From assembly GCA_902491395.1 (NCBI GenBank), contig CABUHO010000018.1, positions 1 to 46,904 of the forward strand: DNA of 46,904 nucleotides, read 5' to 3'. The first letter of the stretch is position 1, and every line of letters begins with the position of its first letter. This DNA is from an uncultured Collinsella sp. (lineage in GTDB: Bacteria > Actinomycetota > Coriobacteriia > Coriobacteriales > Coriobacteriaceae). Below, piece after piece: positions 1 through 7,983 of the stretch. The position numbers and the translations under genes were made by a program. The notes under the pieces were generated by a model that did no database searches, was not told the origin of the DNA, and saw nothing but the letters and a program-made list of their open reading frames with translations.

Positions 1-184
1 TCTTCTCATAGGGGGAGCCATCGGAACCGATCAGACATTCAATTGTGTCCGCAACAAGCGTTGTAAAATCTAACGATATGGCATCCTGTTTGCTTCTGTG
101 CTTCGATGCTCTCGTCTTTAGCGCCCTCCGCTCAGTGGAGGACTGACCGCAAACGACGTAAACAAGAAAAGGGGGCGACCGCAA

Positions 185-430
185 ATGAAGGCAGCCGAGG
201 CGAATCTGCTCGACCTTATGGGCACGGCGAAAATGCAGTTCGTCGTTCCTGTGTACCAGCGAGTTTATTCATGGAGCGAAAAAGAGTGCGAGGTGCTTTG
301 GGATGACGTCATGCGTGCTGGCCGTGATGGCGTATCGCATTTATCGCAGCGGTGCTCTTTATGCACGCCATCTTAAAGTTGATAACAGATGAATACTCCG
401 TTCGACCGTGACTTGGATATTTGTCAGTAC
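185..430 (+). pseudogene. DUF262 (GmrS-like) N-terminal fragment, frameshifted
   Basis: An ATG at 185 follows a purine-rich AAAAGGGGG stretch and opens a frame whose residues 17-33 include QFVVPVYQRVYSW, the conserved N-terminal motif of DUF262/GmrS-type nucleases. After about 49 residues (around position 335) the family pattern leaves this frame and appears to continue in another one as AFIAAVLFM, resembling the HFIGSVV segment that normally follows; that frame stops near 419. Full-length DUF262 proteins have several hundred residues, so this is a truncated and frameshifted relic. It sits just upstream of an Mrr endonuclease, which fits a decaying restriction locus. The family call rests on one motif plus the frameshift continuation. 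Confidence 0.6.
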
Positions 431-521
431 TGTGGCGAGTTGTCGGTGCAATGCTTGGGGTCTTTGAGATAAGCCGTGGTGCCACAACGGAGTTGCGCTA
501 TGGCAGAAAGGCAGGTTTCGT

Positions 522-1517
522 TTGGGTGCTTGGATGATTCGTGCAGGGCGCGGGGGCGTATATGCGCCCAGTTGGCTCGAGTGCGGCGTCATTGGTATCG
601 GTTGGGATTTCGATGGTGCCGATATTGCCGCTATGAATCGCGAGCAGATTAGGGCGGCATACAGCCAGGCGCATCCCGGTGACAGCAAAGGCAAAGTCGC
701 GGCAGGCGTTGGTCAGGTCTACCGTTTTGCGCACGACATGACGACGGGCTCGACTGTTGTTATGTACGATCCGGAAAACCGTCTTTACCATCTTGGCGTT
801 ATTACCGGTCCCTGCATTGCCGTCTGCGATATGGACGGGGTGACCTACACGAGGGACGTCAGGTGGGGTGAAATTGCTCCACGTGACGTGCTCTCGCCTT
901 CCTCCAAGAATTCGCTTGGCGGCATCCAAACCATCTTCGCTGTCTCCGATGAGGTCATGGCCGATCTCACGAATGCTGCAAGGGACAAGTCGGTGGTGGC
1001 TTCAAATGATCCCGTCATCGATGATAACGACGCGACGAATGACCAAGAAACCCTTGCAGCGACCTATGACAATGGCATCGAGCTCATTAAGGATCGCGTC
1101 AACCAGCTCGATTGGGAGGATATGGAGCGCTTAGTAGCGGGCTTGCTCAAGGCCATGGGCTACTGCGCTCGCGTTATGCCCAAGGGCCCCGATGGTGGTC
1201 GCGATGTAGTGGCGTCCCCGGACGCTCTCGGATTGGAATCGCCTCGTATTGTCGCCGAGGTCAAGCATCGTAAGGGCGCCATGGGAGCCCCGGCGGTTCG
1301 TGCATTTATCGGCGGCCTTCGCGCTGGCGATCGCGGTCTGTACGTGTCTACGGGCGGCTTTACGAAAGAGGCACGCTACGAGGCCGATCGTGCGAACATT
1401 CCCGTGCGACTACTCGATCTGGATGCCTTCGTACGTCACTATGTCGATATTTATGACAAGACCGATGACGACACCCGCTCTATCCTTCCGCTTACCCGTA
1501 TCTGGTGGCCAGCTTAA
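522..1517 (+). CDS. Mrr-type restriction endonuclease with N-terminal WMxRAG domain
   Basis: Predicted type IV-like restriction enzyme of 331 residues. Residues 1-145 begin AWMIRAGRGGVYA and contain GVIGIGW, the pattern of the N-terminal domain often fused to Mrr nucleases. A polar linker (about 150-180) leads to a C-terminal Mrr/PD-(D/E)XK domain (about 185-310) with WEDME (E202), GPDGGRD (D224, D228) and AEVKHR (E246, K248), so the catalytic residues are present. The TTG start at 522 has AGG six bases upstream. ATG 534 is an alternative but would remove part of the motif, and ATG 500 is in another frame. The next gene starts 16 bp downstream in the same direction. Family members typically cut modified or foreign DNA; the target here is unknown. 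Confidence 0.8.
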   Translation: MGAWMIRAGRGGVYAPSWLECGVIGIGWDFDGADIAAMNREQIRAAYSQAHPGDSKGKVAAGVGQVYRFAHDMTTGSTVVMYDPENRLYHLGVITGPCIAVCDMDGVTYTRDVRWGEIAPRDVLSPSSKNSLGGIQTIFAVSDEVMADLTNAARDKSVVASNDPVIDDNDATNDQETLAATYDNGIELIKDRVNQLDWEDMERLVAGLLKAMGYCARVMPKGPDGGRDVVASPDALGLESPRIVAEVKHRKGAMGAPAVRAFIGGLRAGDRGLYVSTGGFTKEARYEADRANIPVRLLDLDAFVRHYVDIYDKTDDDTRSILPLTRIWWPA

Positions 1518-1533
1518 ATGAGGAGACATTGCC

Positions 1534-2169
1534 ATGATTCAACAGGTTGCTTTCGAGGTTCCCGCAGAAATAGCGTTGGGCCTAGCCACTGGTAAGTATG
1601 TCCAATGGGGCGGCGTTGTACGCGACGGCGCTGGACATATTGTTCGGCATCTTAAGCCTGCAGATGTTCAGAATGGGGCCAACAAAGCGCTGCGTATAGC
1701 TGACCAGGCGGTTCAGCTTGCGAGGCAGAACAAGAAAGTTGCTGTAGCTGCGCTTGCGGTTGCGGGCGTAGCTGCGGTCGGCGGGGGCGTATATGCGGGA
1801 GTGACTCGCGTGCGCCGCAGCAAAGAAGACGCGTTGCGAAAGAAGCGGATGGCAGACTTTAGCTCTGCATTCTCGGAATACCTTAAGGCTCTGGGGGATG
1901 GCGAACTTACGATCGAGATGATTGATAGATTGGAAGGCGCCATAGCTGCTCTTAATGACGGTAAGAAAGGCTTCACGGTCGAAATTAAGAGCGAGCAGTT
2001 TGAGGACATTGTTAAGTCCGTGCGCGACTACACAGAGCGTCTTTCGAAGGCAAATGGTGAGAAGGTCCCCAATGTCATTCTTAAGCTGTTCGAAAGGAAA
2101 CCGAATGACGTTGAAGGCCTTAGGGAATGCCTTAACACCCAGCGTGAAATTCTCTTGCGAGCGGCATAG
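1534..2169 (+). CDS. hypothetical single-pass membrane protein in the Mrr cassette
   Basis: A 211-residue protein of unknown function. Residues 1-45 form a compact segment (VPAEIALGLATGKY, then GGVVRD) that I cannot name. Residues 68-90 are a strongly hydrophobic Ala/Val/Gly-rich membrane helix followed by a basic cluster (RVRRSK). The remaining 115 residues look soluble and helical. AGGAGA lies about 9 bases before the ATG, and the gene starts 16 bp after the mrr stop, so the two are probably co-transcribed up to the hairpin at 2180. A nuclease paired with a small membrane protein resembles sensor/effector defence pairs, but that role is inferred from context only. Confidence 0.7.
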   Translation: MIQQVAFEVPAEIALGLATGKYVQWGGVVRDGAGHIVRHLKPADVQNGANKALRIADQAVQLARQNKKVAVAALAVAGVAAVGGGVYAGVTRVRRSKEDALRKKRMADFSSAFSEYLKALGDGELTIEMIDRLEGAIAALNDGKKGFTVEIKSEQFEDIVKSVRDYTERLSKANGEKVPNVILKLFERKPNDVEGLRECLNTQREILLRAA

Positions 2170-2179
2170 ATAAACCCAG

Positions 2180-2226
2180 CTGGCACTTGTGCATGCCAAA
2201 AGGCATACACAAGTGCCAGTCTTTTG
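2180..2226 (+). terminator. strong terminator hairpin after the Mrr cassette
   Basis: An 18-bp stem (2180-2197 with 2202-2219, one wobble pair) encloses an AAAA loop and is followed by TCTTTT. It begins 10 bp after the stop of the membrane protein gene and closes the two-gene unit. Confidence 0.75.
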
Positions 2227-2280
2227 GCATCGCGCGGCTTGAGCGGCGGCGTGCAACGGCTGCACGCCGCCTGCATCTAC

Positions 2281-2703
2281 CTATACCCCCGCGACCCCAC
2301 GCGCGGCGCTCAGCAGCTCATACTCCCTCTGGCTCCACTGGCGCAGCTCGGCTGCGCGTACGGCGTCGCGGCACAGGTCCAGGAACACCTCGGCTCCCTC
2401 ACAGAAGTACTCACGGGCAAAGGCTCCGGACCCGCTTGCGACACACGCGCCGTCGGCAAAGAGCTTCCAGCTAGACGGCTCGCGCGAGTTGTCTCCGAGC
2501 AGCTGAATCTGCAGTACGTGCGGATTGCCGGTAGTGCAAAGCACTTCCTCGAGTTTCTGCACCGTAAAGCGCATCTGGTGGGAGAGCCTGCTCTTGACCA
2601 TGGCCGAGGCGTAGCCGTTCGGCTTGTCCAGAAGATGCATTCGTTTTGGCTTGGCTGTCAGGTTGTGGAAGTTGCGCTCGCTGCGCACGGAGAAATTGTC
2701 CAT
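2281..2703 (-). CDS. hypothetical protein (140 aa)
   Basis: Unrecognised soluble protein of 140 residues. The frame stays open further upstream, but the ATG at 2703 is preceded by AAAGGAG at ideal spacing, so I start there. The N-terminal part is basic (MDNFSVRSERNF, KPKRMHLL). The middle is amphipathic (MRFTVQKLEEVL, HVLQIQLLGD). The C-terminal part is acidic and helical, including EVFLDLCRDAVRAAEL. There is no signal peptide, membrane helix or catalytic motif that I recognise. It stands alone, converging on the terminator of the Mrr cassette. Confidence 0.6.
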   Translation of the reverse strand: MDNFSVRSERNFHNLTAKPKRMHLLDKPNGYASAMVKSRLSHQMRFTVQKLEEVLCTTGNPHVLQIQLLGDNSREPSSWKLFADGACVASGSGAFAREYFCEGAEVFLDLCRDAVRAAELRQWSQREYELLSAARGVAGV

Positions 2704-3068
2704 ACGGACTCCTTTCATCGATGTTGGCAGGGCCACCGTGCCTCTTGGCCGGTTGGCGTCGGGATCGTGGAGCCAACTCTCTACCCCGACTCTGGATAAA
2801 ACGCGCCCACTCCTTGCGGGCAAGAGGAAGTTTATCAGCGTGTACGGACGGAAATCAAACGCCGCCTGCGAAATGACGCGCGGATGGCGTTGGTTTCCCA
2901 AGTGATTATTCGGCTTCCATCCGGAAAAGTGTCGAAATCAGCCGTGTAAAAGTACGGAAAAGTGTCGAAATAGGCACCTTAAAACTTCGGAAAAGTGTAG
3001 CTGGATGACAAAACAGCACTTAGAAGCCGGTGCTGGATGCGGGATCCTGCGGCCGCCTTCAGCTCTCG
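2704..3068. other. 365-bp gap with repeats, no gene seen
   Basis: This stretch lies upstream of the 140-aa minus-strand gene and downstream of the next minus-strand gene. The only structure I see is the set of three 33-bp-spaced repeats at 2922-2998. No convincing start codon with a ribosome site, tRNA or terminator was found. Confidence 0.5.
2922..2998. repeat. three direct repeats at a 33-bp period
   Basis: The 17-mer CGGAAAAGTGTCGAAAT occurs exactly at 2922 and 2955, and its first 11 bases recur at 2988. The starts are 33 bp apart (about three helical turns). The intervening 16 bp are less similar but A-rich and share AAAA/TTAAAA patches. No gene is adjacent on the plus strand. It could be a protein-binding array or a fragment of a larger dispersed repeat. 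Confidence 0.8.
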
Positions 3069-4055
3069 CTACTCATCGTCTCCGTCGTTGGGGTCGCCCT
3101 TGAGGGTGTTGATGTCCAGGTACTCGTCATCGTTCTCTTTTTGCTGGGTCTCCGACTCCGCTTGGGTGGGGCCGGAGAACAGCCGGAATCCCTCAAACGC
3201 AATGACGCCGAGCAGGGCAATGACAATGGCGATAAAGGCAACCTTGACTGCCTGCGGAAATTCCGAAAAACGCAGCGCCTTTTCCTCGGCGTAATAATCG
3301 GCGAAGCGTTCGTCGCCCGTGCTTTTGGTATACGCCGGCGCGGACGCGGCCTCCGGGTCATATTCCGGTGCAGGCGTGGCAGCGTACGGATCGTTGAGAT
3401 AATCGCTCGATGTGGTGCCATAATCCTCGGTCTCGATGCGACCGGCGTCAGCATGGCCATCGGAATAATCGGAATATGCCGCACCGCCCTCATAGCCCGC
3501 GGCGCTCGTGTTGGCGGCAAAAAGCGGGTTAACTGGAACGTCGAGCGCCGGCATGCCGGTAGAGGTCTCATCCAGATCGGCTGCAGCCCAGGAATCGTAG
3601 GCAACTTGATGGGCAACGGGCTCATCGAGCCTTGCGACCGGAGGCTTGCGTGCCGCAGGAACAGGCAACTGCTGGGCGCTGTACATAACGGTGCTGTCGG
3701 CCGATTTGCCCTGCGTCGCTGCAGCGAGAAATGCTGCCGTCTCGGACGGGTCGCTTGCGGGGCGGGGAGTGGGCGTGGGCGCCGAAATGGGTGCGGGTGT
3801 AGGCGCGGGCGTCGAAACAGGCGACTGCGCAGGAGTCGGCGCAGATGCGGGCTTAGGCGCAAGTGCGGGATTGGGGCTTGACGGGCGAGCCCCGCCACCC
3901 ATGAGTTCGTCGGCGGTCCACGGGCGATCATCCATCACGTCGTCAAGGCTCAGCGAAAACAGGTCGTCTTCACCCTCATCGAACATGCGGTGCACATGTC
4001 CACCAATTGCCGGAATCAATCCGCGACCGGTGCATGATGCCTTGCTCAACGCCAT
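3069..4055 (-). CDS. hypothetical Pro/Ala-rich single-pass membrane protein
   Basis: A 328-residue protein with no recognised enzymatic domain. The N-terminus (MALSKASCTGRG) is followed by an acidic stretch (DEGEDDLFSLSLDDVMDD). A Pro/Ala/Thr low-complexity linker spans roughly residues 55-105, then an acidic tyrosine-rich region. One hydrophobic helix lies near residues 270-293, and a 35-residue acidic tail follows. The ATG at 4055 has AAAGGGTGG upstream; an in-frame extension to 4151 lacks a ribosome site. The architecture suggests a cytoplasmic adaptor tethered by one C-terminal helix. It is monocistronic, with a TATAAT upstream. Confidence 0.65.
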   Translation of the reverse strand: MALSKASCTGRGLIPAIGGHVHRMFDEGEDDLFSLSLDDVMDDRPWTADELMGGGARPSSPNPALAPKPASAPTPAQSPVSTPAPTPAPISAPTPTPRPASDPSETAAFLAAATQGKSADSTVMYSAQQLPVPAARKPPVARLDEPVAHQVAYDSWAAADLDETSTGMPALDVPVNPLFAANTSAAGYEGGAAYSDYSDGHADAGRIETEDYGTTSSDYLNDPYAATPAPEYDPEAASAPAYTKSTGDERFADYYAEEKALRFSEFPQAVKVAFIAIVIALLGVIAFEGFRLFSGPTQAESETQQKENDDEYLDINTLKGDPNDGDDE

Positions 4056-4089
4056 TCTGTTCCACCCTTTCGAAATACTAATGACATCG

Positions 4090-4095
4090 ATTATA
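4090..4095 (-). promoter_or_regulatory. candidate -10 box (TATAAT) for the 328-aa membrane protein
   Basis: A perfect TATAAT reads on the minus strand 35 bp before the ATG at 4055. I see no good -35 at 16-18 bp, so the promoter call is weak. Confidence 0.35.
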
Positions 4096-4178
4096 TGGAA
4101 CTTTCCAAGCGGCTCGGTCTTGGATTCATGATCTCCAGAACTCGCGCCCAAAAGGGGAGGGGCAATCTGGGCGAGTGC

Positions 4179-4832
4179 CTACTTGTCGTCGGCCGCCGCC
4201 TTGGCCTCATTGAGGTAGCTATAGAAGCTGTACTTGGAGATGCCAAAGAACTCGCAGGCGCGCTCGCTCGACTTGGAAATGAGGAAGGCGCCGCGACGGT
4301 CGAGGTAGCCAATGGCACGAATGCGCTCGTCTTTGGTCATGAGCGCCGCGGGCTTGCCCACAAACTGCTCGCACTCGTGCAGCAGGTCCTCGAGCAGGTC
4401 GCCGATGTTCTTGGTAATGGGCTCGGGCTCGGTGTAGCCCGTGCCGCCGGTGCCGGTAAAGGCGTCGAGCGAACGCTCAAAAGCCTTCATAAGCGTAATG
4501 TCAAAGTTAATGCCCAAAATGCCGACGGGCTTGCCCTCGTCGTTGCGGATAAAGATGGTCGAGGACTTGAGCAGCTTGCCATCGGCGGTTTTGGTGAGGT
4601 ATGGCTCGCGGTCGTGCACGTCGGTGGTGCCCTCGTGCATGGACTCAAGCACAATATGGCTGGGGCCGTCACCCAGTTTGCGCCCGCTGACGTGGCCGTT
4701 TTCGATCACTACGATGGAGTGGTCCACGTCATCGGTCTCCAGATCGTGGACGACGATTTCGCAGTTGGGGCCAAATTGGAGCGCCAGGCCGTGTGCAAGG
4801 CGCTTGTAGAACTCAATCTGTGCGGGGGTCAT
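4179..4832 (-). CDS. YheO-family transcriptional regulator (PAS-like + HTH)
   Basis: A 217-residue regulator of the YheO/DauR type. Residues 1-115 match the YheO-like PAS domain (NCEIVVHDLE, then GRKLGD, then KSSTIFIRNDEGKPVGILGINFD). Residues 150-212 are the C-terminal helix-turn-helix region (MTKDERIRAIGYLDRRGAF, ISKYSFYSYLNEAK). The start at 4832 has AGGAAGG at good spacing. The gene is divergent from dpaL across a 277-bp gap containing two identical palindromes, so it probably controls the dpaL-ygeY-ygeW genes and perhaps itself. The PAS domain suggests a small-molecule effector, possibly a pathway intermediate; this is inferred. E. coli uses a different regulator family beside its equivalent cluster. 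Confidence 0.85.
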   Translation of the reverse strand: MTPAQIEFYKRLAHGLALQFGPNCEIVVHDLETDDVDHSIVVIENGHVSGRKLGDGPSHIVLESMHEGTTDVHDREPYLTKTADGKLLKSSTIFIRNDEGKPVGILGINFDITLMKAFERSLDAFTGTGGTGYTEPEPITKNIGDLLEDLLHECEQFVGKPAALMTKDERIRAIGYLDRRGAFLISKSSERACEFFGISKYSFYSYLNEAKAAADDK

Positions 4833-4951
4833 GGGTGCCTTCCTAAAAATTAGTTTGGGCTCACTGTGCCATAAACCCCACTTGTTCGCAAATAACGAAA
4901 GCGTCGCTGTGTTATGTGACCGTTCGGCGGCGAAAAGGTACCGATTACGGC

Positions 4952-4966
4952 AACAAACAATTTGTT
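4952..4966. promoter_or_regulatory. candidate operator 1: AACAAA-N3-TTTGTT
   Basis: A perfect 6-bp inverted repeat with a 3-bp spacer (CAA) in the divergent regulator/dpaL gap. An identical pair of arms recurs at 5004, 52 bp away, about five helical turns, so both sites face the same side of the DNA. It is the likely binding site of the adjacent YheO-type regulator; binding is inferred. Confidence 0.6.
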
Positions 4967-5003
4967 AGGTTTTCCAATCAAAAAGTGTGATAGAACAGTG
5001 CTA

Positions 5004-5018
5004 ACAAACTTTTTGTTT
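5004..5018. promoter_or_regulatory. candidate operator 2: AACAAA-N3-TTTGTT
   Basis: Second copy of the palindrome, with identical arms and spacer CTT. It lies 92 bp before the dpaL start codon and is the promoter-proximal copy for dpaL. Confidence 0.6.
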
Positions 5019-5109
5019 GGCATCCACATAAAAGTTCAGTCGCATGAATGGGAATGGGCTGAAACGCGTATGCGGGGGCCGGCAAGAGAGAACTTAAGGA
5101 GTTCACCGT

Positions 5110-6324
5110 ATGGCCGATAAGATCCAGTGGGCGGGCAACACGATGCCCAAGAGCGATGACAAGCACTTGGGAATCATGAGCCTCGACCACGTGAAGAAGG
5201 CCCGCGCCTTCCACCAGTCGTTCCCCCAGTACACCGTCACTCCGCTTGCCCGCCTGGATGGCCAGGCCGCGCGCCTGGGCCTGTCCAACTTGTGCGTTAA
5301 GGACGAGAGCTATCGCTTTGGCCTCAACGCCTTTAAGGTTCTGGGCGGTTCGTTTGCCATGGCCAACTACATTGCCGACGAGACCGGCAAGGACGTTGCC
5401 GAGTGCACCTTCGATTACCTGACCTCCGATCAGCTTGCCAAGGACTTTGGCCAGGCCACCTTCTTTACCGCCACCGACGGTAACCATGGCCGCGGCGTGG
5501 CATGGGCTGCCAACAAGCTGGGCCAGAAGGCCGTCGTGCACATGCCCAAGGGTTCCACCAAGCCCCGCTTCGATAACATCGCCGCCGAGGGCGCCACGGT
5601 GACCATCGAAGAGGTCAACTACGACGAGTGCGTGCGCATGGCCGCCGCCGAGGCCGATGCCTGCGAGCGCGGCGTCATCGTTCAGGACACCGCCTGGGAG
5701 GGCTACGAGAAGATCCCGTCTTGGATCATGGAGGGCTACGGCACCATGGCTTCCGAGGCTGCCGAGCAGCTGCGCGAGATGGCCATCAACCGCCCGACGC
5801 ACGTGTTTGTCCAGGCTGGCGTGGGTTCGCTCGCCGGCGCCGTGGTGGGCTACTTCACCAACCTGTATCCCGATAACCCGCCCACCTTCGTCGTGGTCGA
5901 GTGCGCGCCTGCCGCCTGCCTGTACAAGGGCGCTGCCGCCGGCGACGGCGATCCGCGCATCGTAGACGGCGACATGCCCTCCATCATGGCCGGTCTGTGC
6001 TGCGGCGAGCCCAACATCCTGGGCTGGGATATCCTGCGCAATCACGCCACCGCCTTCGTGTCCTGCCCCGACTGGGTCACCGCTCGCGGCATGCGCACCC
6101 TGGGTGCTCCCGAGAAGGGCGACCCGCGCGTCATCTCCGGCGAGTCCGGCGCTGTGACCACCGGCCTGGTCGAGACCCTCATGCTCGATCCCGAGTACGC
6201 CGAGCTCAAGGAGCTCATCGGCCTGGACAAGACGAGCTCCGTGCTCTGCTTCTCTACCGAGGGCGACACCGATCCGGATCAGTACCGTCGCATCGTCTGG
6301 GAGGGCGAGTACCCCACTTGCTAA
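5110..6324 (+). CDS. dpaL: diaminopropionate ammonia-lyase
   Basis: PLP enzyme (YgeX) that converts 2,3-diaminopropionate to pyruvate and two ammonia. At 404 residues it is the usual family length. The Schiff-base lysine is K76 in NAFKVLGG, preceded by the substrate-region motif KDESYRFGLNAFK. TDGNHGRGVAW is the conserved Asn-loop, and VGSLAGAVVG resembles the glycine-rich phosphate-binding loop. AAGGAG precedes the ATG. It is the first gene after the divergent promoter with paired palindromes, and ygeY follows 72 bp later. In gut anaerobes this enzyme belongs to the gene set associated with urate/purine breakdown, where diaminopropionate is a late intermediate. Confidence 0.95.
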   Translation: MADKIQWAGNTMPKSDDKHLGIMSLDHVKKARAFHQSFPQYTVTPLARLDGQAARLGLSNLCVKDESYRFGLNAFKVLGGSFAMANYIADETGKDVAECTFDYLTSDQLAKDFGQATFFTATDGNHGRGVAWAANKLGQKAVVHMPKGSTKPRFDNIAAEGATVTIEEVNYDECVRMAAAEADACERGVIVQDTAWEGYEKIPSWIMEGYGTMASEAAEQLREMAINRPTHVFVQAGVGSLAGAVVGYFTNLYPDNPPTFVVVECAPAACLYKGAAAGDGDPRIVDGDMPSIMAGLCCGEPNILGWDILRNHATAFVSCPDWVTARGMRTLGAPEKGDPRVISGESGAVTTGLVETLMLDPEYAELKELIGLDKTSSVLCFSTEGDTDPDQYRRIVWEGEYPTC

Positions 6325-6396
6325 TACTGGGCGGAGCAAATAGGTATCGCTCCGCCACCTCACAGGTAGATTCCTTCGTTTGAAAGGTTATGAACA

Positions 6397-7782
6397 ATGG
6401 CTAAAGAACTCGATTTCGACGCTATCAAGGCTGCTGCTGAGTCCCATCGTGCTGATATGACTCGCTTTCTGCGCGCTATGATCTCGCACCCCTCTGAGTC
6501 TTGCGAGGAGGGTGAGGTTGTCGCCTGCATCAAGGCCGAGATGGAGAGCCTTGGCTATGACGAGGTCAAGGTTGACGGCCTGGGCAACGTCATGGGCTTT
6601 ATGGGCGAGGGCGACAAGATCATCGCCATCGACTCCCACATCGACACCGTCGGCATCGGCAACATCGAGAACTGGGATGCCGATCCCTATGAGGGCTACG
6701 AGACCGACGAGATCATCTACGGCCGCGGCGGCTCCGACCAGGAGGGTGGCATGGCTTCTGCTGCCTACGCTGCCAAGATGATGAAGGACATGGGCCTCAT
6801 CCCCGAGGGCTACAAGATCATGGTCGTTGGTACCGTCCAGGAAGAGGACTGCGACGGCATGTGCTGGCAGTACATCTACAACAAGGACGGCATTAAGCCC
6901 GAGTTCGTCATTTCCACCGAGCCCACCGACGGCGGCATCTATCGTGGTCACCGCGGCCGCATGGAGATCCGCGTCGACGTTCACGGCACCTCCTGCCACG
7001 GCTCCGCTCCCGACCGCGGCGACAACGCCATCTACAAGATGGCCGACATCATCGCCGACGTCCGCGCCCTCAACAACAACGGCTGCGACGAGTCGACGGA
7101 CATCAAGGGCCTCGTCAAGATGCTCGACCCCAAGTACAACCCCGAGCACTTTGAGGATGCCCGCTTCCTGGGTCGTGGCACCTGCACCGTCAGCCAGATC
7201 TTCTACACCAGCCCCAGCCGCTGCGCCGTGGCCGATTCCTGCGCCATCTCCATCGACCGTCGCATGACCGCCGGTGAGACCTGGGAGTCCTGCCTGGACG
7301 AGATCCGCAACCTGCCGGCCGCCAAGAAGTACGGCGACGACGTGAAGGTCTCCATGTACATGTACGACCGTCCGTCCTGGACCGGCGAGGTCTACGAGAC
7401 CGAGGCTTACTTCCCCACGTGGATCAACAAGGAGACCGCTCCGCACGTCAAGGCCCTCGTCGACGCCCACAAGGCCATGTTCGGTGACGAGCGCATCGGC
7501 TGCGAGCCCAGCATGGATAAGCGCACCGGTCGTCCGCTGTGCGACAAGTGGACCTTCTCCACGAACTGCGTTTCCATCCAGGGCCGCTATGGCATCCCCT
7601 GCGTCGGCTTTGGCCCGGGTGCCGAGTCTCAGGCTCACGCTCCCAACGAGGTCACCTACAAGGACGACCTGGTCACCGCTGCCGCCATGTATGTGGCTGC
7701 CCTGAACCTCTACGATCCGAGCCAGGCCGATGGCGACGCCACCGTGTTCCGCGCCGGTCTGACCAACAACAAGATCGACTAG
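6397..7782 (+). CDS. ygeY: YgeY-family M20 metallohydrolase (selenium-metabolism linked)
   Basis: A 461-residue M20/M28-type zinc amidohydrolase. Metal ligands are visible in order: IDSHIDT (H81, D83), GRGGSDQEGG (D114), the acidic pair EED at 149-151, and STEPTD (E175). The size and sequence fit the YgeY selenium-metabolism-linked hydrolase family, which is consistently found with diaminopropionate ammonia-lyase and YgeW. The substrate is not firmly established; a ureido or acylated diaminopropionate intermediate is plausible. AAAGG lies before the ATG. A 200-bp gap with GC-rich hairpins but no clear terminator separates it from ygeW. Confidence 0.92.
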   Translation: MAKELDFDAIKAAAESHRADMTRFLRAMISHPSESCEEGEVVACIKAEMESLGYDEVKVDGLGNVMGFMGEGDKIIAIDSHIDTVGIGNIENWDADPYEGYETDEIIYGRGGSDQEGGMASAAYAAKMMKDMGLIPEGYKIMVVGTVQEEDCDGMCWQYIYNKDGIKPEFVISTEPTDGGIYRGHRGRMEIRVDVHGTSCHGSAPDRGDNAIYKMADIIADVRALNNNGCDESTDIKGLVKMLDPKYNPEHFEDARFLGRGTCTVSQIFYTSPSRCAVADSCAISIDRRMTAGETWESCLDEIRNLPAAKKYGDDVKVSMYMYDRPSWTGEVYETEAYFPTWINKETAPHVKALVDAHKAMFGDERIGCEPSMDKRTGRPLCDKWTFSTNCVSIQGRYGIPCVGFGPGAESQAHAPNEVTYKDDLVTAAAMYVAALNLYDPSQADGDATVFRAGLTNNKID

Positions 7783-7804
7783 TCCCATTCCTTGATCTTG
7801 TTGA

Positions 7805-7848
7805 GCCGGGGGCCGCTCGTGTCCCCGGCATCCCCTGTTGACTTGGGG
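7805..7848 (+). other. GC-rich hairpins between ygeY and ygeW
   Basis: GCCGGGG (7805-7811) pairs with CCCCGGC (7823-7829), and CCCC/GGGG pair just beyond. No U-tract follows, so this may stabilise mRNA or separate transcript levels rather than terminate. A TTGACT at 7838 could be a -35 element for ygeW, but its -10 partner is poor. Confidence 0.35.
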
Positions 7849-7983
7849 CCCGCGGTCGTTATCTCCCATGCTTCCTCAACGGTAGCGGGTCCTCGTCATA
7901 GCGCTCTGCATGTTCTAGCCACACGCGCATGCCGGAGCACATCTACTCATTGCGATCGTTTCATCTTTGGAAAGGATATTCAT

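Noticed and set aside
1..105. Open minus-strand frame leaving the left edge of the window
   Set aside because: A short plausible peptide run (AISLDFTTLVADTIECLIG) is visible, but I found no start codon with a ribosome site, so I did not call a partial gene.
2922..2998. CRISPR-like array
   Set aside because: There are only three units, the last partial; the spacer segments are 16 bp and partly similar to each other, and no cas gene is nearby.
4056..4178. Terminator after the YheO-type regulator
   Set aside because: A loose inverted repeat (ACTCGC...GAGTG) is present, but pairing is interrupted and no T-run follows on the minus strand.
4978..6363. 461-codon minus-strand frame opposite dpaL
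   Set aside because: Its sequence is a Gly/His/Val-rich shadow of dpaL with no ribosome site or family resemblance.
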